A stretch of DNA of 64,000 bases from Saccopteryx bilineata (Eukaryota; Chordata; Mammalia; Chiroptera; Emballonuridae). The notes under the pieces are model-generated. The model ran no database searches. It worked only from the letters and a program-made list of their open reading frames with translations, and was not told where the DNA came from. A program made the position numbers and the translations under genes. The stretch covers positions 187,521,140 to 187,585,139 of the forward strand of contig NC_089493.1 of the NCBI RefSeq assembly GCF_036850765.1, given 5' to 3'. Below, one piece after another: positions 12,480 to 23,069 of this stretch (the first letter of the stretch is position 1; each line of letters starts with the position of its first letter).

Positions 12480-12612
12480 AGGATTCACACTTCAGCTCCA
12501 CTCCTGATTTATGCTATAATCTTGGACCAATCACTTCTAGCACTGGGGCTTAACTTTCCTCATGTGCATAAGATGACACTGGTCCTGATTTCCCTGCCAT
12601 TTTTAGTATTCT
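12480..12612 (+). repeat. MIR SINE fragment
   Basis: The phrases CACTCCTGATTTATGC, TTGGACCAATCACTT, TTAACTTTCCTCATGTGCATAAGATG follow the MIR consensus order in the sense direction. Old and diverged. Confidence 0.65.
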
Positions 12613-12659
12613 ATTTTGATGATAGTGAGGTAGTGATAATAACATTGAAAGCAAATGAA

Positions 12660-12790
12660 TAATGCCCACTGAACCCTAACTATGTGCAAGGAACTGTATG
12701 AGGGCCTTCAACTCAGTAGCTCATTTAATCTTCACATGATATTATCAGGTAGGTGTTTTATACCCATTATAAAGATAATAAAAATATGCT
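12660..12790 (-). repeat. MIR SINE fragment, inverted relative to its neighbour
   Basis: CTAACTATGTGCAAGGAACTG, GCTCATTTAATCTTCACATGA, CAGGTAGGTGTTTTATACCCATTATA is MIR in antisense. With the sense fragment about 50 bp upstream it forms an inverted MIR pair. Confidence 0.75.
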
Positions 12791-12989
12791 TGATGAAATA
12801 TATTTTGTTCTCAAACTACAAATTCAAAGGTTATCATCCAATACTTCCACACATCTTTCTTCTCAGGTGTTTGTGAATTTAAATAACTGAAATTTCCATT
12901 GGTTTGAGACTTTAATTAAGGTAACTGATGAGGCTTTTGATGGTCTTTGTGTTGCTATGTAACACTGCACTTCTGCTAATCCAAGTCAT

Positions 12990-13165
12990 ACAGCATCATG
13001 CTACTCAATATTTGCTCCATGAACAATCAGCATCAACATTACCTGGGAACTTGCTAGAAAAACAGAGTCATTATCTCCAGCCCAGACCTACTGAGTCAGA
13101 ATCTGCATTTTCTCAAGGTCCCCAGGGAATCGACATGCACGTTCATGTCAGATGCACTGACATGT
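12990..13165. repeat. Ancient hAT-Charlie MITE relic
   Basis: CAGCATCAACATTACCTGGGAACTTGCTAGAAA, CCCAGACCTACTGAGTCAGAATCTGCATTT and the following CCCCAGGGAATCGACATGCACG follow the order of a widespread mammalian Charlie-type palindromic MITE. Ends are decayed and no target duplication can be seen. Confidence 0.65.
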
Positions 13166-13169
13166 AGAA

Positions 13170-14370
13170 AAGTTGTTCCTGGTTTGTCACCATAATCCTA
13201 CCCATAGGGAGACAGATAAAAGGGAGTTCCTTCAAAAAGGAGGTCTCCAAAAATGGGAAATAGGAAAAATGTAAGAAGAAATGTCAGTGAAACAATCCTC
13301 AATTCATGAGACTATATCTAAACAGTGGCCAAGTTCACATCTGAGAGGATGTTGACTATATATATATTCATGCCCATTTTAACTTCACATAGTTATTATG
13401 TCTCTTGATAAAATAATTCATTTGCCAAGTTTAGCATCCAATCGTTGGTCACTTATTTTCTTTGAGAGATGGCGCTATAATTTACTGAAGATTTTCGCTA
13501 TTGTGACTTCATCCTACCGGGAGTTGTAAGCCACAATGAATGAAGTAACATTCTTTTCAGAGACTTTAATTACAGATATTACAAAGAACCAGGCTGTCAT
13601 TTTTGAAACCAAATCTTCTGGAAGTTATTTTTCTTTTCCTCTGTAAGCACTTGCATATCCTACATCAGTTTTAAATCACAGAAGCAGGATGTCTTCAGTT
13701 GAAATCATTGCTAATAATTGCCAGTGTCAAGCCTGAACAGATACTTTGCTGGGGGAATAACAGGACAAGAGAAGGTTAGGTGCCTGACAGGATTCAGTAA
13801 GTTAGAGGCACAGGTGCTATGTGAACTCTAAAACATGATGTGTCTTTTCAGTAAGCAGAAGTTTCTCTGTGTTTCTTATTTTGGGGGGGAAATGGCATCT
13901 AGCTAGCTGAGATGGAGAGAACAATGGGCTACTACACATCACTTCAGGATTATGCGTTTTCAAAAGGAAGTGATTCTTTCTGTATTCTTTGTCTTTTCTT
14001 GTCTAATTGGATATTTGGGGAAGAAAGTTCTATTGTGAAACTCTACACGGTATAAAAATCTTTTTTAAATTATATAAGAACCTCTTCCCCTTGGGGATCA
14101 GACCTCATGTTTATCATTGAATTCCTCCTGGAATCAATAAAAGAGGAGAGATTCATCCAAGGGAGGTCATAGTCTTAGACAGGAGTAAGATTGACCTGTT
14201 TGCAAAGATACACCAGTATTCATTTCTGTTTTTTTTCTGCTTGATCAACAAGAAATGTTAAAGGATAAATCAAAACCATGTCACATTGAAATTCTCAAAT
14301 GACATCAACATCAGCTGGACACAATGTGGAATAAAAGTAGCTGTGATTTTTTGTGTATATTCTAATCAAT
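13170..14370. other. Unique sequence with possible conserved element
   Basis: Repeat-free. The part at about 13430-13680 has balanced composition and words such as GCTATTGTGACTTCATC and TTTAATTACAGATATTACAAAG. It is a weak candidate for a conserved non-coding element. No gene found. Confidence 0.4.
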
Positions 14371-14385
14371 AAAAATGACCAATAG

Positions 14386-14783
14386 GGCCCTGGCCGGTTG
14401 GCTCAGTGGTAGAGCGTTGGCCTGGAGTGTGGGGGACCCGGGTTTGATTCCCGGCCAGGGCACATAGGAGAAGCGCCCATTTGCTTCTCCACCTCCCTCC
14501 CCCTCCTTCTTCTCTGTCTCTCTCTTCCCCTCCCGCAGCCAAGGCTCCATTGGAGCAAAGATGGCCCAGGCACTGGGGATGGCTCCTTGGCCTCTGCCCC
14601 AGGCGCTAGAGTGGCTCTGGTCACGGCAGAGCGAGGCCCCGGAGGGGCAGAGCATCGCCCCCTGGTGGGCAGAGCGTGGCCCCTGGTGGGCGTGCCGGGT
14701 GGATCCCAGTCAGGCGCATGTGGGAGTCTGTCTGACTGTCTCTCCCCGTTTCCAGCTTCAGAAAAATACAAAAAAAAAAAAAA
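14386..14783 (+). mobile_element. tRNA-derived SINE type A, full length, young
   Basis: The head GGCCCTGGCCGGTTGGCTCAG has a 7-bp acceptor-like stem partner (CCAGGGC) near 14455 and a clear B box GGTTTGATTCC. The body runs through GAGAAGCGCCCATTTGC, a CT-rich block, CTCCATTGGAGCAAAGATGG, GCTTCAGAAAAATAC and a poly-A tail. Target duplication ATGACCAATAG is at 14375-14385 and 14784-14794, perfect. The body has three GCAGAGC units (14626, 14647, 14669). A CTCF-core-like motif lies on the minus strand at 14655-14668, with a weaker copy at 14676-14689. Confidence 0.95.
14655..14668 (-). promoter_or_regulatory. Possible CTCF-binding motif in type-A SINE
   Basis: Minus strand CCACCAGGGGGCGA fits the CTCF core at 13 of 14 positions, with only the last base off. 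The same 14-mer recurs in the copies at 19282-19295, 53157-53170 and 63161-63174. A variant is at 21888-21901. Binding is inferred only. Confidence 0.35.
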
Positions 14784-14795
14784 ATGACCAATAGG

Positions 14796-15966
14796 ATTTC
14801 TTTTAGAGCTGACCATTGGAAGAACATTAGTTATTCCTTGAGTACAATCACGTGAGTATATGCCTTGAGTGTAGCGTGTAGTCAGAGGATAGGAGAAAGT
14901 TATTAATAAGACATGTGGCAAATGAGCAGGTGGGTCCTGAGACAGAACACCCACCAAAATGCCAACAGAGAAGATTCAAAGCTGACTTCATCCATCCCAA
15001 GAGTTGTCACTATCATTTAATTTGCCTATTTCAGAGAGTTTTTGTGTAGTAAATACCGGGAGAGTAAGTTTTTCATTCTGACTCCTTTTTCTTTGGTGAT
15101 TCCCAGTCCTTCCAATCCAATAATAGTCTTTATTGGTGAGCTTTAGATGATACTCTAATAATTGATTTCTTTGCTTTATAGCTAGGTTCCTGTTTTTCTC
15201 TCGTAGCAATATAGCTGTTGAAGAAGCAGAGGTTTTCAAAACTGAGATTTTAAAATAAGCACTTATTCCATGCAAACGCCTTCTTACTCAGCAAGTTGAG
15301 CTGGCTTTTCTGAAACATTCTGCAGCCATTCTTGATATTTGCATATTCACTATCTTGTGGTGATTATCCCAAACTGGTTCTTCCTGAGGAGTAATATCAT
15401 CCTTGTTTTTAGTCAAAAAGAAAGAAAGAAAGGAAAAAACAGTGCTTACTCTTGAAACACCAGTTCTTAAGTTTTTGAAAAGTTATTGCCTTTGCCAACA
15501 ATTTCCCTTGGCTCAAAAGAATATAAGTGTATGGAATCTAAGTATGTATCATGTGATCAGAAGTCCACCTTCTTCATTCTGCAACCCATTAAGCACATAC
15601 ATACATACATACATACATATTTGTTTACATGCATGCTTATAAATACAACTACATACATACATACACACACATGCCATCACATTGCCATCGCTGCTCATTG
15701 TGTGGATCTGGTACTCTTACCTATCTCCAATCATTTTACCTTGCTTTATAAAATTGTGCTTAAGAGTGGAAACCCACCATTTAACCTTGGAGTCTCTCAT
15801 TCCCAAATCCTTCTGTGCCTGAAACTACGATGTTTGTTTCTGAAATTTTCTACTTTTCATGACACTTCTGTTGACATTTTGTGCATTAATTTTTTTCACA
15901 TACAGTGTACAATGAAAAGAAATTCCAAATTAAAAAAATAATTAAAAAATCAGACGGCCATTTTAA
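14796..15966. other. Unique sequence with ATAC microsatellite
   Basis: No gene seen. Two short (ATAC)n tracts lie at about 15595-15620 and 15649-15668. Otherwise AT-rich unique DNA. Confidence 0.5.
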
Positions 15967-15980
15967 GAGTAGCTGCATTC

Positions 15981-16329
15981 TGCCTGAGCAGGTGGTGACC
16001 CAGTGTGTAGAGTTGACCTGGGATGCTGAGGACCCAGGTTCGAAACCCCTTAAGTTTCCAGCTTGAGCATGAGGTTGCTGGCTTTGGCATGTGATCATAG
16101 ACATGACCCCATGGTCGCTGGCTTGAGCCCAAGGTCACTGGCTTGAACAAGGGGTCACTGGCTCAGCTGGAACCCCTCGGTCAAGGCACATATGAGAAAG
16201 CAATAAATGAACCAATAAGGTGCCACAACTATGAATTAATGCTTTTCATCTCTTTCTCTTCCTGTCTGTGACTCTATCTCTCTGTCTGTGTCTCTCTCTT
16301 GGTAAAAAACAACAATAACAAAAAACAAG
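15981..16329 (+). mobile_element. tRNA-derived SINE type B, older copy
   Basis: The head TGCCTGAGCAGGTGGTGACC, a B box GGTTCGAAACC, repeated GCTTGAGC/GTCGCTGGC phrases, CAATAAATGAACCAATAAGGTG, a CT-rich block and an A-rich tail match the type-B SINE. Target duplication GAGTAGCTGCATTC (15967-15980) and GAGTAGCTACATCC (16330-16343) agree at 12 of 14 positions. Body divergence is greater than in the copy at 5513. Confidence 0.9.
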
Positions 16330-16344
16330 GAGTAGCTACATCCA

Positions 16345-17985
16345 ATCAACAAAGTCAGCTCAACTCTCCACAGATTAATAAGAGTCCATCATTAATGAAT
16401 GTAAAATCATAAGAGTTTTTGGATTATTGATGTTGACAGGTCTTATTTAAAATAAGAAAGATTATAAAATCTAGAGGGAACCCAACTGCTACTCTATTAA
16501 TCATAAGTCAGATGTTTCCTGTGCAATCATTGCATGGTTACTACTCAGGTAAGATGTGCATACCCATGTATGTATACCTATGGAGGAGGTCAAGGTATGG
16601 GACTTCTCTTTAGCTCTCTCTGCATTACTTCCCACAGAATAAGAGTTAGTCATTAATATTTTTGCTACCTGCTATGCATGAACCAATGTGCCAGCTTTGT
16701 AAGGAAATACCTAAAAACTAAGCTTAGCATAATAATGACATTTGTTTCAATTCAGTATATCAATAGTACGTATACTTACCGATTACTAAACTGTGTGCTA
16801 ACCTTGAACCATAATAGATAAATAGTGTATAGGATCTTTGTTGGAGAGATCACTATGTCTCATGAGAAGCAATATAAGAATCAAGTACCAATAACCACTC
16901 ATAATACTCTGCTGGTGATAAAAACAAAATGCACACAAAGGAGTCATTAGTTCTTTCTTGAAATGGAAGGCAGATAAGGAGCAAAGTTAACAGGATGAAA
17001 ATAGGTAAGGAACAAAGAGAGTAGGGATTTCATGGAGATGGCAGGAATTTAGCCGGGAGTTGATTCTTAGAAAACCAAGAAAATTTTCGGTAGTGACATT
17101 TTCAGATGTGGCAGTTTGTACAAAACATATAGCTATGAAAATGCAAGACATGGCCAGATTACTTCCAATTGTCGTTGGAGGTTCCATTAGAAGTTGTGTG
17201 GTAGGGAAAGAGGGTGGAGGAAAGTTTGAAAAAGGAGACAGGACTGTTAGTGTAGAGTCTCAAACACCTCGCTAAGGAATTTTTCTGTTGAGACCAAAGA
17301 TAATTTCAGGTCATGTTGCTTTGTGAGTTAACATTAATATACAACTTCAAGCAACAGTGAGCAATTCTGTTTAGATATCTCTAAGAAATAATTAGAAAAA
17401 AAATTCTAAGTGTCTTTAAGCATAGAGGAGACCAAAGCTAAGTTTTTGGCACTTAGGGTAATGTTGGTACAGATGACTATTGACATTGTTACACCAAATC
17501 TATAATCACATCACTAGTGTATGGTACAACTAAAATGTCAGGTTACCTTGGAAATCATGAATTTTATATTAAAGGGCCAAACAGAATGCTATATTGACTT
17601 CAGACATGTGTATTTATTCCCTAAGTTATTTAGAAATTAGGTTCAAAGTATGAAGATCGCTAACATGATTATTTATTTTTGCTAATACCTTCAGAAATAT
17701 TTACTCCATGCAACCAAATAATGCCAGATTGATACCTCTTATGTGATAAATTGTAAAAAAGTCTTCGTTATATAGATGTATAGGTTATGTTCCACAGAGA
17801 ATATTCTAAAAGCTTTCCTTTTACCATTTACAAGTAACCATCAATGGTCCTTCCTCAACATGCTAATATAATTCTTACTTTTATTTGCCTTTGGGATAGA
17901 TGTGATACTAAGAGACTTCCTTTTCCATATTTTTGGAATGTTAAAAGATAATAATAATACAAGGGAATAATAACAACTATGTTAA
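16345..17985. other. Unique AT-rich sequence
   Basis: No confident repeat or gene. Short frames at 16987-17275 on both strands overlap each other and have no domain. Confidence 0.45.
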
Positions 17986-17989
17986 TTCT

Positions 17990-18230
17990 ACAGATGATAT
18001 TATTGAGCTGTGGCTAAGGGCTATGCTAAGGGCTGGACTTAATATGGAGAAACTCCTTTAACCTCACATCAATGGAGAGGAAAGTTCTGTTATTTCCTTC
18101 ATTTCAAAGAGAGTGAGTGGTTCAGGGATTTGGTAACTGGTTGAAATCATTCAGTAGGTAATTGACAGAGAAAAATTAAAATCCCAAGTCGTGTCTGTTT
18201 GACTCCAGCAGGGATTTCATTGTGTTAAGA
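17990..18230 (-). repeat. MIR SINE
   Basis: Antisense MIR order: TGTGGCTAAGGGCTATGCTAAGG, CCTTTAACCTCACATCAATGGAG, TTCATTTCAAAGAGAGTGAGTGG, GGTAACTGGTTGAAATCATTCAGTAGG, GTGTCTGTTTGACTCC. Confidence 0.75.
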
Positions 18231-19020
18231 GAAGTGTCTCAACCTTACCCTAGATAGTTTGCTTATTATTTAAATCACTCTTCATTTCAGATGAAAAACA
18301 TCTAAAAATTATTGACTACTTCAGCATTTCCAGTGTATTTTTCAAAAGGATCTCATCCTTGTCCTAAGTGGTTTGTCTTTTACCATTCAAGCCTTTCTTC
18401 TACTCAATTTAAATAAGTTAAAAAAAAAAGTAGAGGTTATTTTTTCATTAGTTGAAGATATTGTAAATAGAATAAGACTCTCTCCTTATCATGGCTGTGT
18501 TTCAAAACAGCTTAGAAGATAAAAAAGTCTTTCATCGTAACACTACTGCTTAATTCTTAGATTCACAAATCTGTAACCCTAACTCAAAATCTGTTGAAGT
18601 TGCTTTACATATTAAAATTTAACATTTGGTGACATTGATAAACCATGCAGCTTTCTAAACAGTGATAGGAAATTTTATGGGCATCTGTGTTTCATATTGT
18701 AATCATTGCTACTTTTCTGTGAGGAACTTAGTGTTGGAGAAGACATGAGATATTTTAGAAACACTGGAACAGTGTCTTATTTGTCTCTTGACCATGCCTA
18801 ACATTACTTTGCTATCTCTTAGATTTAAAAAAAAAGTTATTTAAGGACAAATTTTACGTATATGTTTAAGTGAAGTTTACTGTTAATCTAATGACATATC
18901 TGTTACATTCTTAGTCATCGTCATTTCATTCGTAGTCATGTTCATATAATGCTTCTAGTAATAGTCATAAAACACTTAGAGAAAAAACAACTCTTGTGAG
19001 TTATATGAACTTTTGGTTTT

Positions 19021-19412
19021 GGCCCTGGCCAGTTGGCTCAGTGGTAGAGCGTCGTCCTGGCGTGAGGGGGACCCGGGTTTGATTCCCGGCCAGGGCACAT
19101 AGGAGAAGCGCCCATTTGCTTCTCCACCCCCCACCCCCTCCTTCCTCTCTGTCCCCCTCCCGCAGCCAAGGCTCCATTGGAGCCAAGATGGCCCAGGTGC
19201 TGGGGATGGCTCCTTGGCCTCTGCCCCAGGCGCTAGAGTGGCTCTGGTCTCGGCAGAGCGACGCCCCGGAGGGGCAGAGCATCGCCCCCTGGTGGGCAGA
19301 GCGTGGCCCCTGGTGGGTGTGCCGGGTGGATCCCGGTCGGGCGCATGCGGGAGTCTGTCTGACTGTCTCTCCCCGTTTCCAGCTTCAGAAAAATACAAAA
19401 AAAAAAACCACA
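19021..19412 (+). mobile_element. tRNA-derived SINE type A, full length, young
   Basis: The head GGCCCTGGCCAGTTGGCTCAG, the B box GGTTTGATTCC and the complete type-A body end in an A-rich tail. Target duplication AACTTTTGGTTTT (19008-19020 and 19413-19425) is perfect. Like the copy at 14386 it has the tandem GCAGAGC-linked units. A CTCF-core-like motif lies on the minus strand at 19282-19295, with a weaker second unit at 19303-19316. Confidence 0.95.
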
Positions 19413-19425
19413 AACTTTTGGTTTT

Positions 19426-21605
19426 GTTCATTCATTCAGTAAATATTTACTGAGCTTTTACTGACACTCTGATAGACATCATGAAGAAAAATATAGGACC
19501 CCCCCCTTGAATTTTAATTTTAACCCAAACAAATAAAAAGCTATACCATTCGGTAGCCTAATGAAAAATTCAACAGAAGTAGTTCGAATCACATGGAGTG
19601 ATTGGAAAAAGCCTCCCAGATGAGGTGACTTTGAAGCTGAGAAAGGAAGGAAGGAAGGGACGAAGCCTGAAAGGCAAAACCCAGGAGAAGACTACACTGT
19701 TTACCCATCCCTGCATAGCATCACGCCAACACAACACACATGTATGGCTTGTGGCTTCTGAAGCTTTCTTTGCTGGGTCCCTGGGACCCAAGGTCTCTTT
19801 GGGGTCTGTGGTTTTGCTGTTGGTGGAAACTGTGGTCTCTGAAGGTGGGACCGGAGCAGGATTCGCTTCCAAGCTCACTTACATGGATAGAGCCAGAATT
19901 CAGATCCTCACCAGCTATTGGACGGAGAATCTCAGTTCTTTGATGACTTCCAGAGAAAGACCTTCCTCAACGACCCTCTGGGTGGTCCTCCCCACAGGGT
20001 TGCTCAGGGCACTGCAGCCGAGGTTTTATTTATTTATTATTTTTTCCGGACACGTGTTCTCATTCTCTGTCATCCTGTCACAGAAGGGTCATGCTGTTGC
20101 TTCGCTGTATCCTAGTCACGAGAAGCTGATCACTGGACACCATCTACATTCATGGAAGAGGACTCAACAACGGTGTAAATATCAGGAGATAAGGCTCACT
20201 GGGGGCCATCCCAGGGCCCCCACCACCACCACCACAAGGGTGAGAACAGTGTAGTACCAAAAGTTTTGGATCCAAAAAATAGCTTAGAATATTCTAGAAA
20301 TTGTCAAGAAACCAGTGTAGCTTAAAGGTGGAGGCGGGAGACAGGACTATACCTAATGAGATTGGAGCAGTATATAAAGACTAGATAATTTATGGCTGGG
20401 AAGGTCATGGCAGGATGTTGTGAGTGTTAAAATTAGAATACCCTTCCAAAAGATCTACTTTTTAATGAAAAGCATGTTTAAAAAAAAACACAAAACATGT
20501 GTAAAAGAATGTTGAATATATCCAAATTCATACTTTCAATGAACTTGGGTAGCAGTGTAACCCTGGATCCTCACTCAAATACATCTAGTGATGAGGGAAC
20601 TATGAATTATGCATGTAACATTTCTCGGCTTCTCACAGTTTTCACTGAAGCCTGCATTTCAGCACTGATTGCAAACGGTCCATGAATCCACCCAAAGCCA
20701 GATATGCTGAACAAAAAGCTAGTGTTGCCTGGGACAACCCCAGCCTTTAATCATGCTAGGACACAAATTGTGTTTCTAGAAAATTTGACACAGAAGTTTG
20801 TTTTTTGGGTTTTTTTTTAACTTCTTTTTGCAAACCAAATGCTTCACATAATTTGAAGGTTTTTGTGATATTTCCCCCCCAAGAATGTTGTTTGTAGCAT
20901 GACTACAGAGATGAATTTTAATGGATGACAGAAGCACATGCTCACTGAGATATTTGATCCTGCAATTTGTGGCATTGTTCTTTGTGTTGTCAGCTTTCTG
21001 CTAGAGGCGGCTTTTTCTTTCTTTTTTTTTTTTTTTTTGAAATTGCCCTACTTCCATAATGTGGGTGATGGAAACTAAATATTTGCTATTGGAGTCCAGA
21101 GATTTATTAGATATAGAGATAAACTTTAGAGAAAAAATATGTATCAGAAAAACTGAAAGTCTATTCATCTACAGGGAAATGGAATAAAAAAGAGGGATAA
21201 CCCTTGACCACCCATATTTGGAAATCATCCTTCTTCAAGTCCTTCTTATGGGGAAGCCATACCCCTTATTCTATCATCTAAGTTATAATAATATTTTATT
21301 AAGTAAATCGATTGATGATAGGGTTTTCCTTATCTGTCTCTCTCTCCATGCATCCATTCATAAAGAAGATGAAAGTTATATTTTTACTTGATCATATGCA
21401 CACACACAAAAAGGTATACAATAGTTCTAACAGGGAATATGTCCTTTTAGGTGAGGCATCTTTATTTCATTCAATATTAGCAGTTCAGATATTAATTTGT
21501 TAGTTTTATGTATATTAGCAACCCATTAACAAAGAGCTAACTGAAGAACAAGAAATATGTATCAAGTTATTCCCCTAAATCCTCTTTTTAGTAATTGTTT
21601 CTCCT
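19426..21605. other. Unique sequence with possible ancient repeat relic
   Basis: A stretch near 19600-19690 (CCTCCCAGATGAGGTGACTTTGAAGCTGAGAAAGG) resembles a common ancient mammalian interspersed repeat that I cannot name with certainty. A short CCA run lies at about 20219-20234. The 218-codon frame at 19598-20254 has no domain, skewed composition and no exon context, and I do not call it a gene. Confidence 0.45.
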
Positions 21606-21622
21606 TTCAAGAGAACATTATC

Positions 21623-22002
21623 ACCCTGGGTGGCTAGCTCAGTGGTAGAGCGTCAGCCCGGAGTGTGGAAGTCTCAGGTTCGATTTCCGGCCAGGGCACA
21701 CAGGAGAAGCGCCCATCTGCTTCTCCACCCTTTCCTCTCTCCTTTCTCTCTCTCTCTCTTCCCCTCCCGCAGTCAAAGCTCCATTGGAGCAAAGTTGGTC
21801 CAAGCACTGGGGACGGCTTCATGGCTTCCCCTCAGGCGTTAGAATGGCTCCAGCCACAATGGAGCAAAGCCCCAGATGGGGAGAGCATCGCCTCCTAGTG
21901 GGCATGCTGGGTGGATTCCGATGAGGCACATGCAGGAGTCTGTCCCTCTGCCTCCCTGTTTCTCACTTCAGAAAAATAAAAAAAAACTAAAAATTTTTAA
22001 AA
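21623..22002 (+). mobile_element. tRNA-derived SINE type A, intermediate age
   Basis: ACCCTGGGTGGCTAGCTCAG head, B box GGTTCGATTTCC, CT-rich block, CTCCATTGGAGCAAAGTTGG body and an interrupted A tail. Target duplication AGAGAACATTATC (21610-21622) and AGAGAACACTATC (22003-22015) agree at 12 of 13. It carries only one GCAGAGC-type unit. Its CTCF-like site on the minus strand (21888-21901) is altered to CCACTAGGAGGCGA. Confidence 0.93.
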
Positions 22003-22349
22003 AGAGAACACTATCTTTCTCACAGATGGTTGAAGTGATGTATCATGGAAAATTAAACACACTTGGCTTTTTTTTTCCCCCGGAATTTTCTACTTAGCAA
22101 CTCAGACCACTTACCCCAGAACTATGATTTAACTCTTCCCCAGACACCCTCTTGATCAACAGCAGTAGGAGTCACAGTTGGAAAACTCTTTTTTCTATGG
22201 TCCCCAGACACATTTTTACTTTCTTTTTATTGTTGTTTTAAATAATTGTAACATTATATGATATAAATAGAATAGCAGGCCAGAAAGAATATTTATTTTG
22301 AAACAAAAGGTAGGAGTTAGAACAGACTCACTTGTAATCAGCTAAACCT

Positions 22350-22495
22350 TTCATGCTGTTAAGAATGCGGCAATGGACAAAGCCTTGACCCGGTACGCAG
22401 GAGGTCTCTTGTTCAAGGCCCGGTCAGGGCACATTCCGAGAAGCAGTCAATGAGCACACAACTAAATGCAACAACTAAGTGAAACAATGAGTTAA

Positions 22496-22536
<41 letters not shown>

Positions 22537-22612
22537 CTCTTCTTTTCCCTCCCCTTTTTTCTTTCTTCCTCTCAAGTCAATGGAAAAATAAAAAATAACA
22601 TAAAATAAAAGT
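22350..22612 (+). mobile_element. Ves-like tRNA-derived SINE with (CT)n tract
   Basis: A degraded head (AATGGACAAAGCCTTGACCCGG, TTGTTCAAGGCCCGGTCAGGG) is followed by GCAACAACTAAGTGAAACAATGAGTTAATG. A pure (CT)n microsatellite lies at 22500-22533, followed by CTCAAGTCAATGGAAAAATAAAAAATAA. The CT tract before an AATCAAT-like tail is the bat Ves layout, distinct from types A and B. Confidence 0.75.
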
Positions 22613-22869
22613 GGAGAAACATCCCTAGAAAGGGGTGTACAAATGAATAGTACCTCTCCGGAGAATCGTCCAGCTATGTGTCTCATTATTTTAAATGTCA
22701 GACCGTTAGAAGTATTCAGTTTCTAGAAATTAATCCTAAAGAAGGGGGAAAAAAGATTCGCACGCAGAGATTAATATAACAATATCAATTCCAAGGTTGT
22801 TTATATTGATGGAAAATTAATCCATATGTTCCTATGGAACTGACAAAAATAAAAAGATATCATAGCAGA

Positions 22870-23065
22870 TCACCTTGAGTGAATTTTTACTAAGTTTCTT
22901 CAGTATACTAAACATTTTACATTTGTTATATCATTTCATTTTCTCCATATCCTAATACCATAGGTACTCTAATTAACCTCATAGTTTGGGGTGAAGAAGC
23001 TGAGCCATAGAGATGTTAAATACTAGCTCAAAGTCATACAGCCAGTGAGGAGCAGATTTGAATAC
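22870..23065 (-). repeat. MIR SINE
   Basis: Antisense MIR: ACATTTGTTATATCATTTCATTTTCTCC, ACCATAGGTACTCTAATTAACCTCATAG, GAAGCTGAGCCATAGAGATGTTAAATA, CAAAGTCATACAGCCAGTGAGGAGCAGATTTGAA. Confidence 0.8.
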
Positions 23066-23069
23066 ATTA

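Noticed and set aside
14386..14462. Possible tRNA gene (A and B boxes, acceptor-like stem), repeated at other SINE heads
   Set aside because: The head continues directly into the SINE body and poly-A tail, is repeated many times, and lies between target duplications. It is a SINE promoter, not a functional tRNA.
14403..14957. 184-codon minus-strand frame, with near-identical relatives at 18976-19431, 37380-37907 and 62900-63313
   Set aside because: The similarity comes from the type-A SINE they all overlap. The shared text stops at the SINE ends and differs in unique flanks.
19598..20254. 218-codon plus-strand frame
   Set aside because: It has no domain and low-complexity Lys/Arg/Gly and Thr runs, partly over an ancient repeat relic and a CCA run. 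Overlapping frames of similar length exist on other frames.
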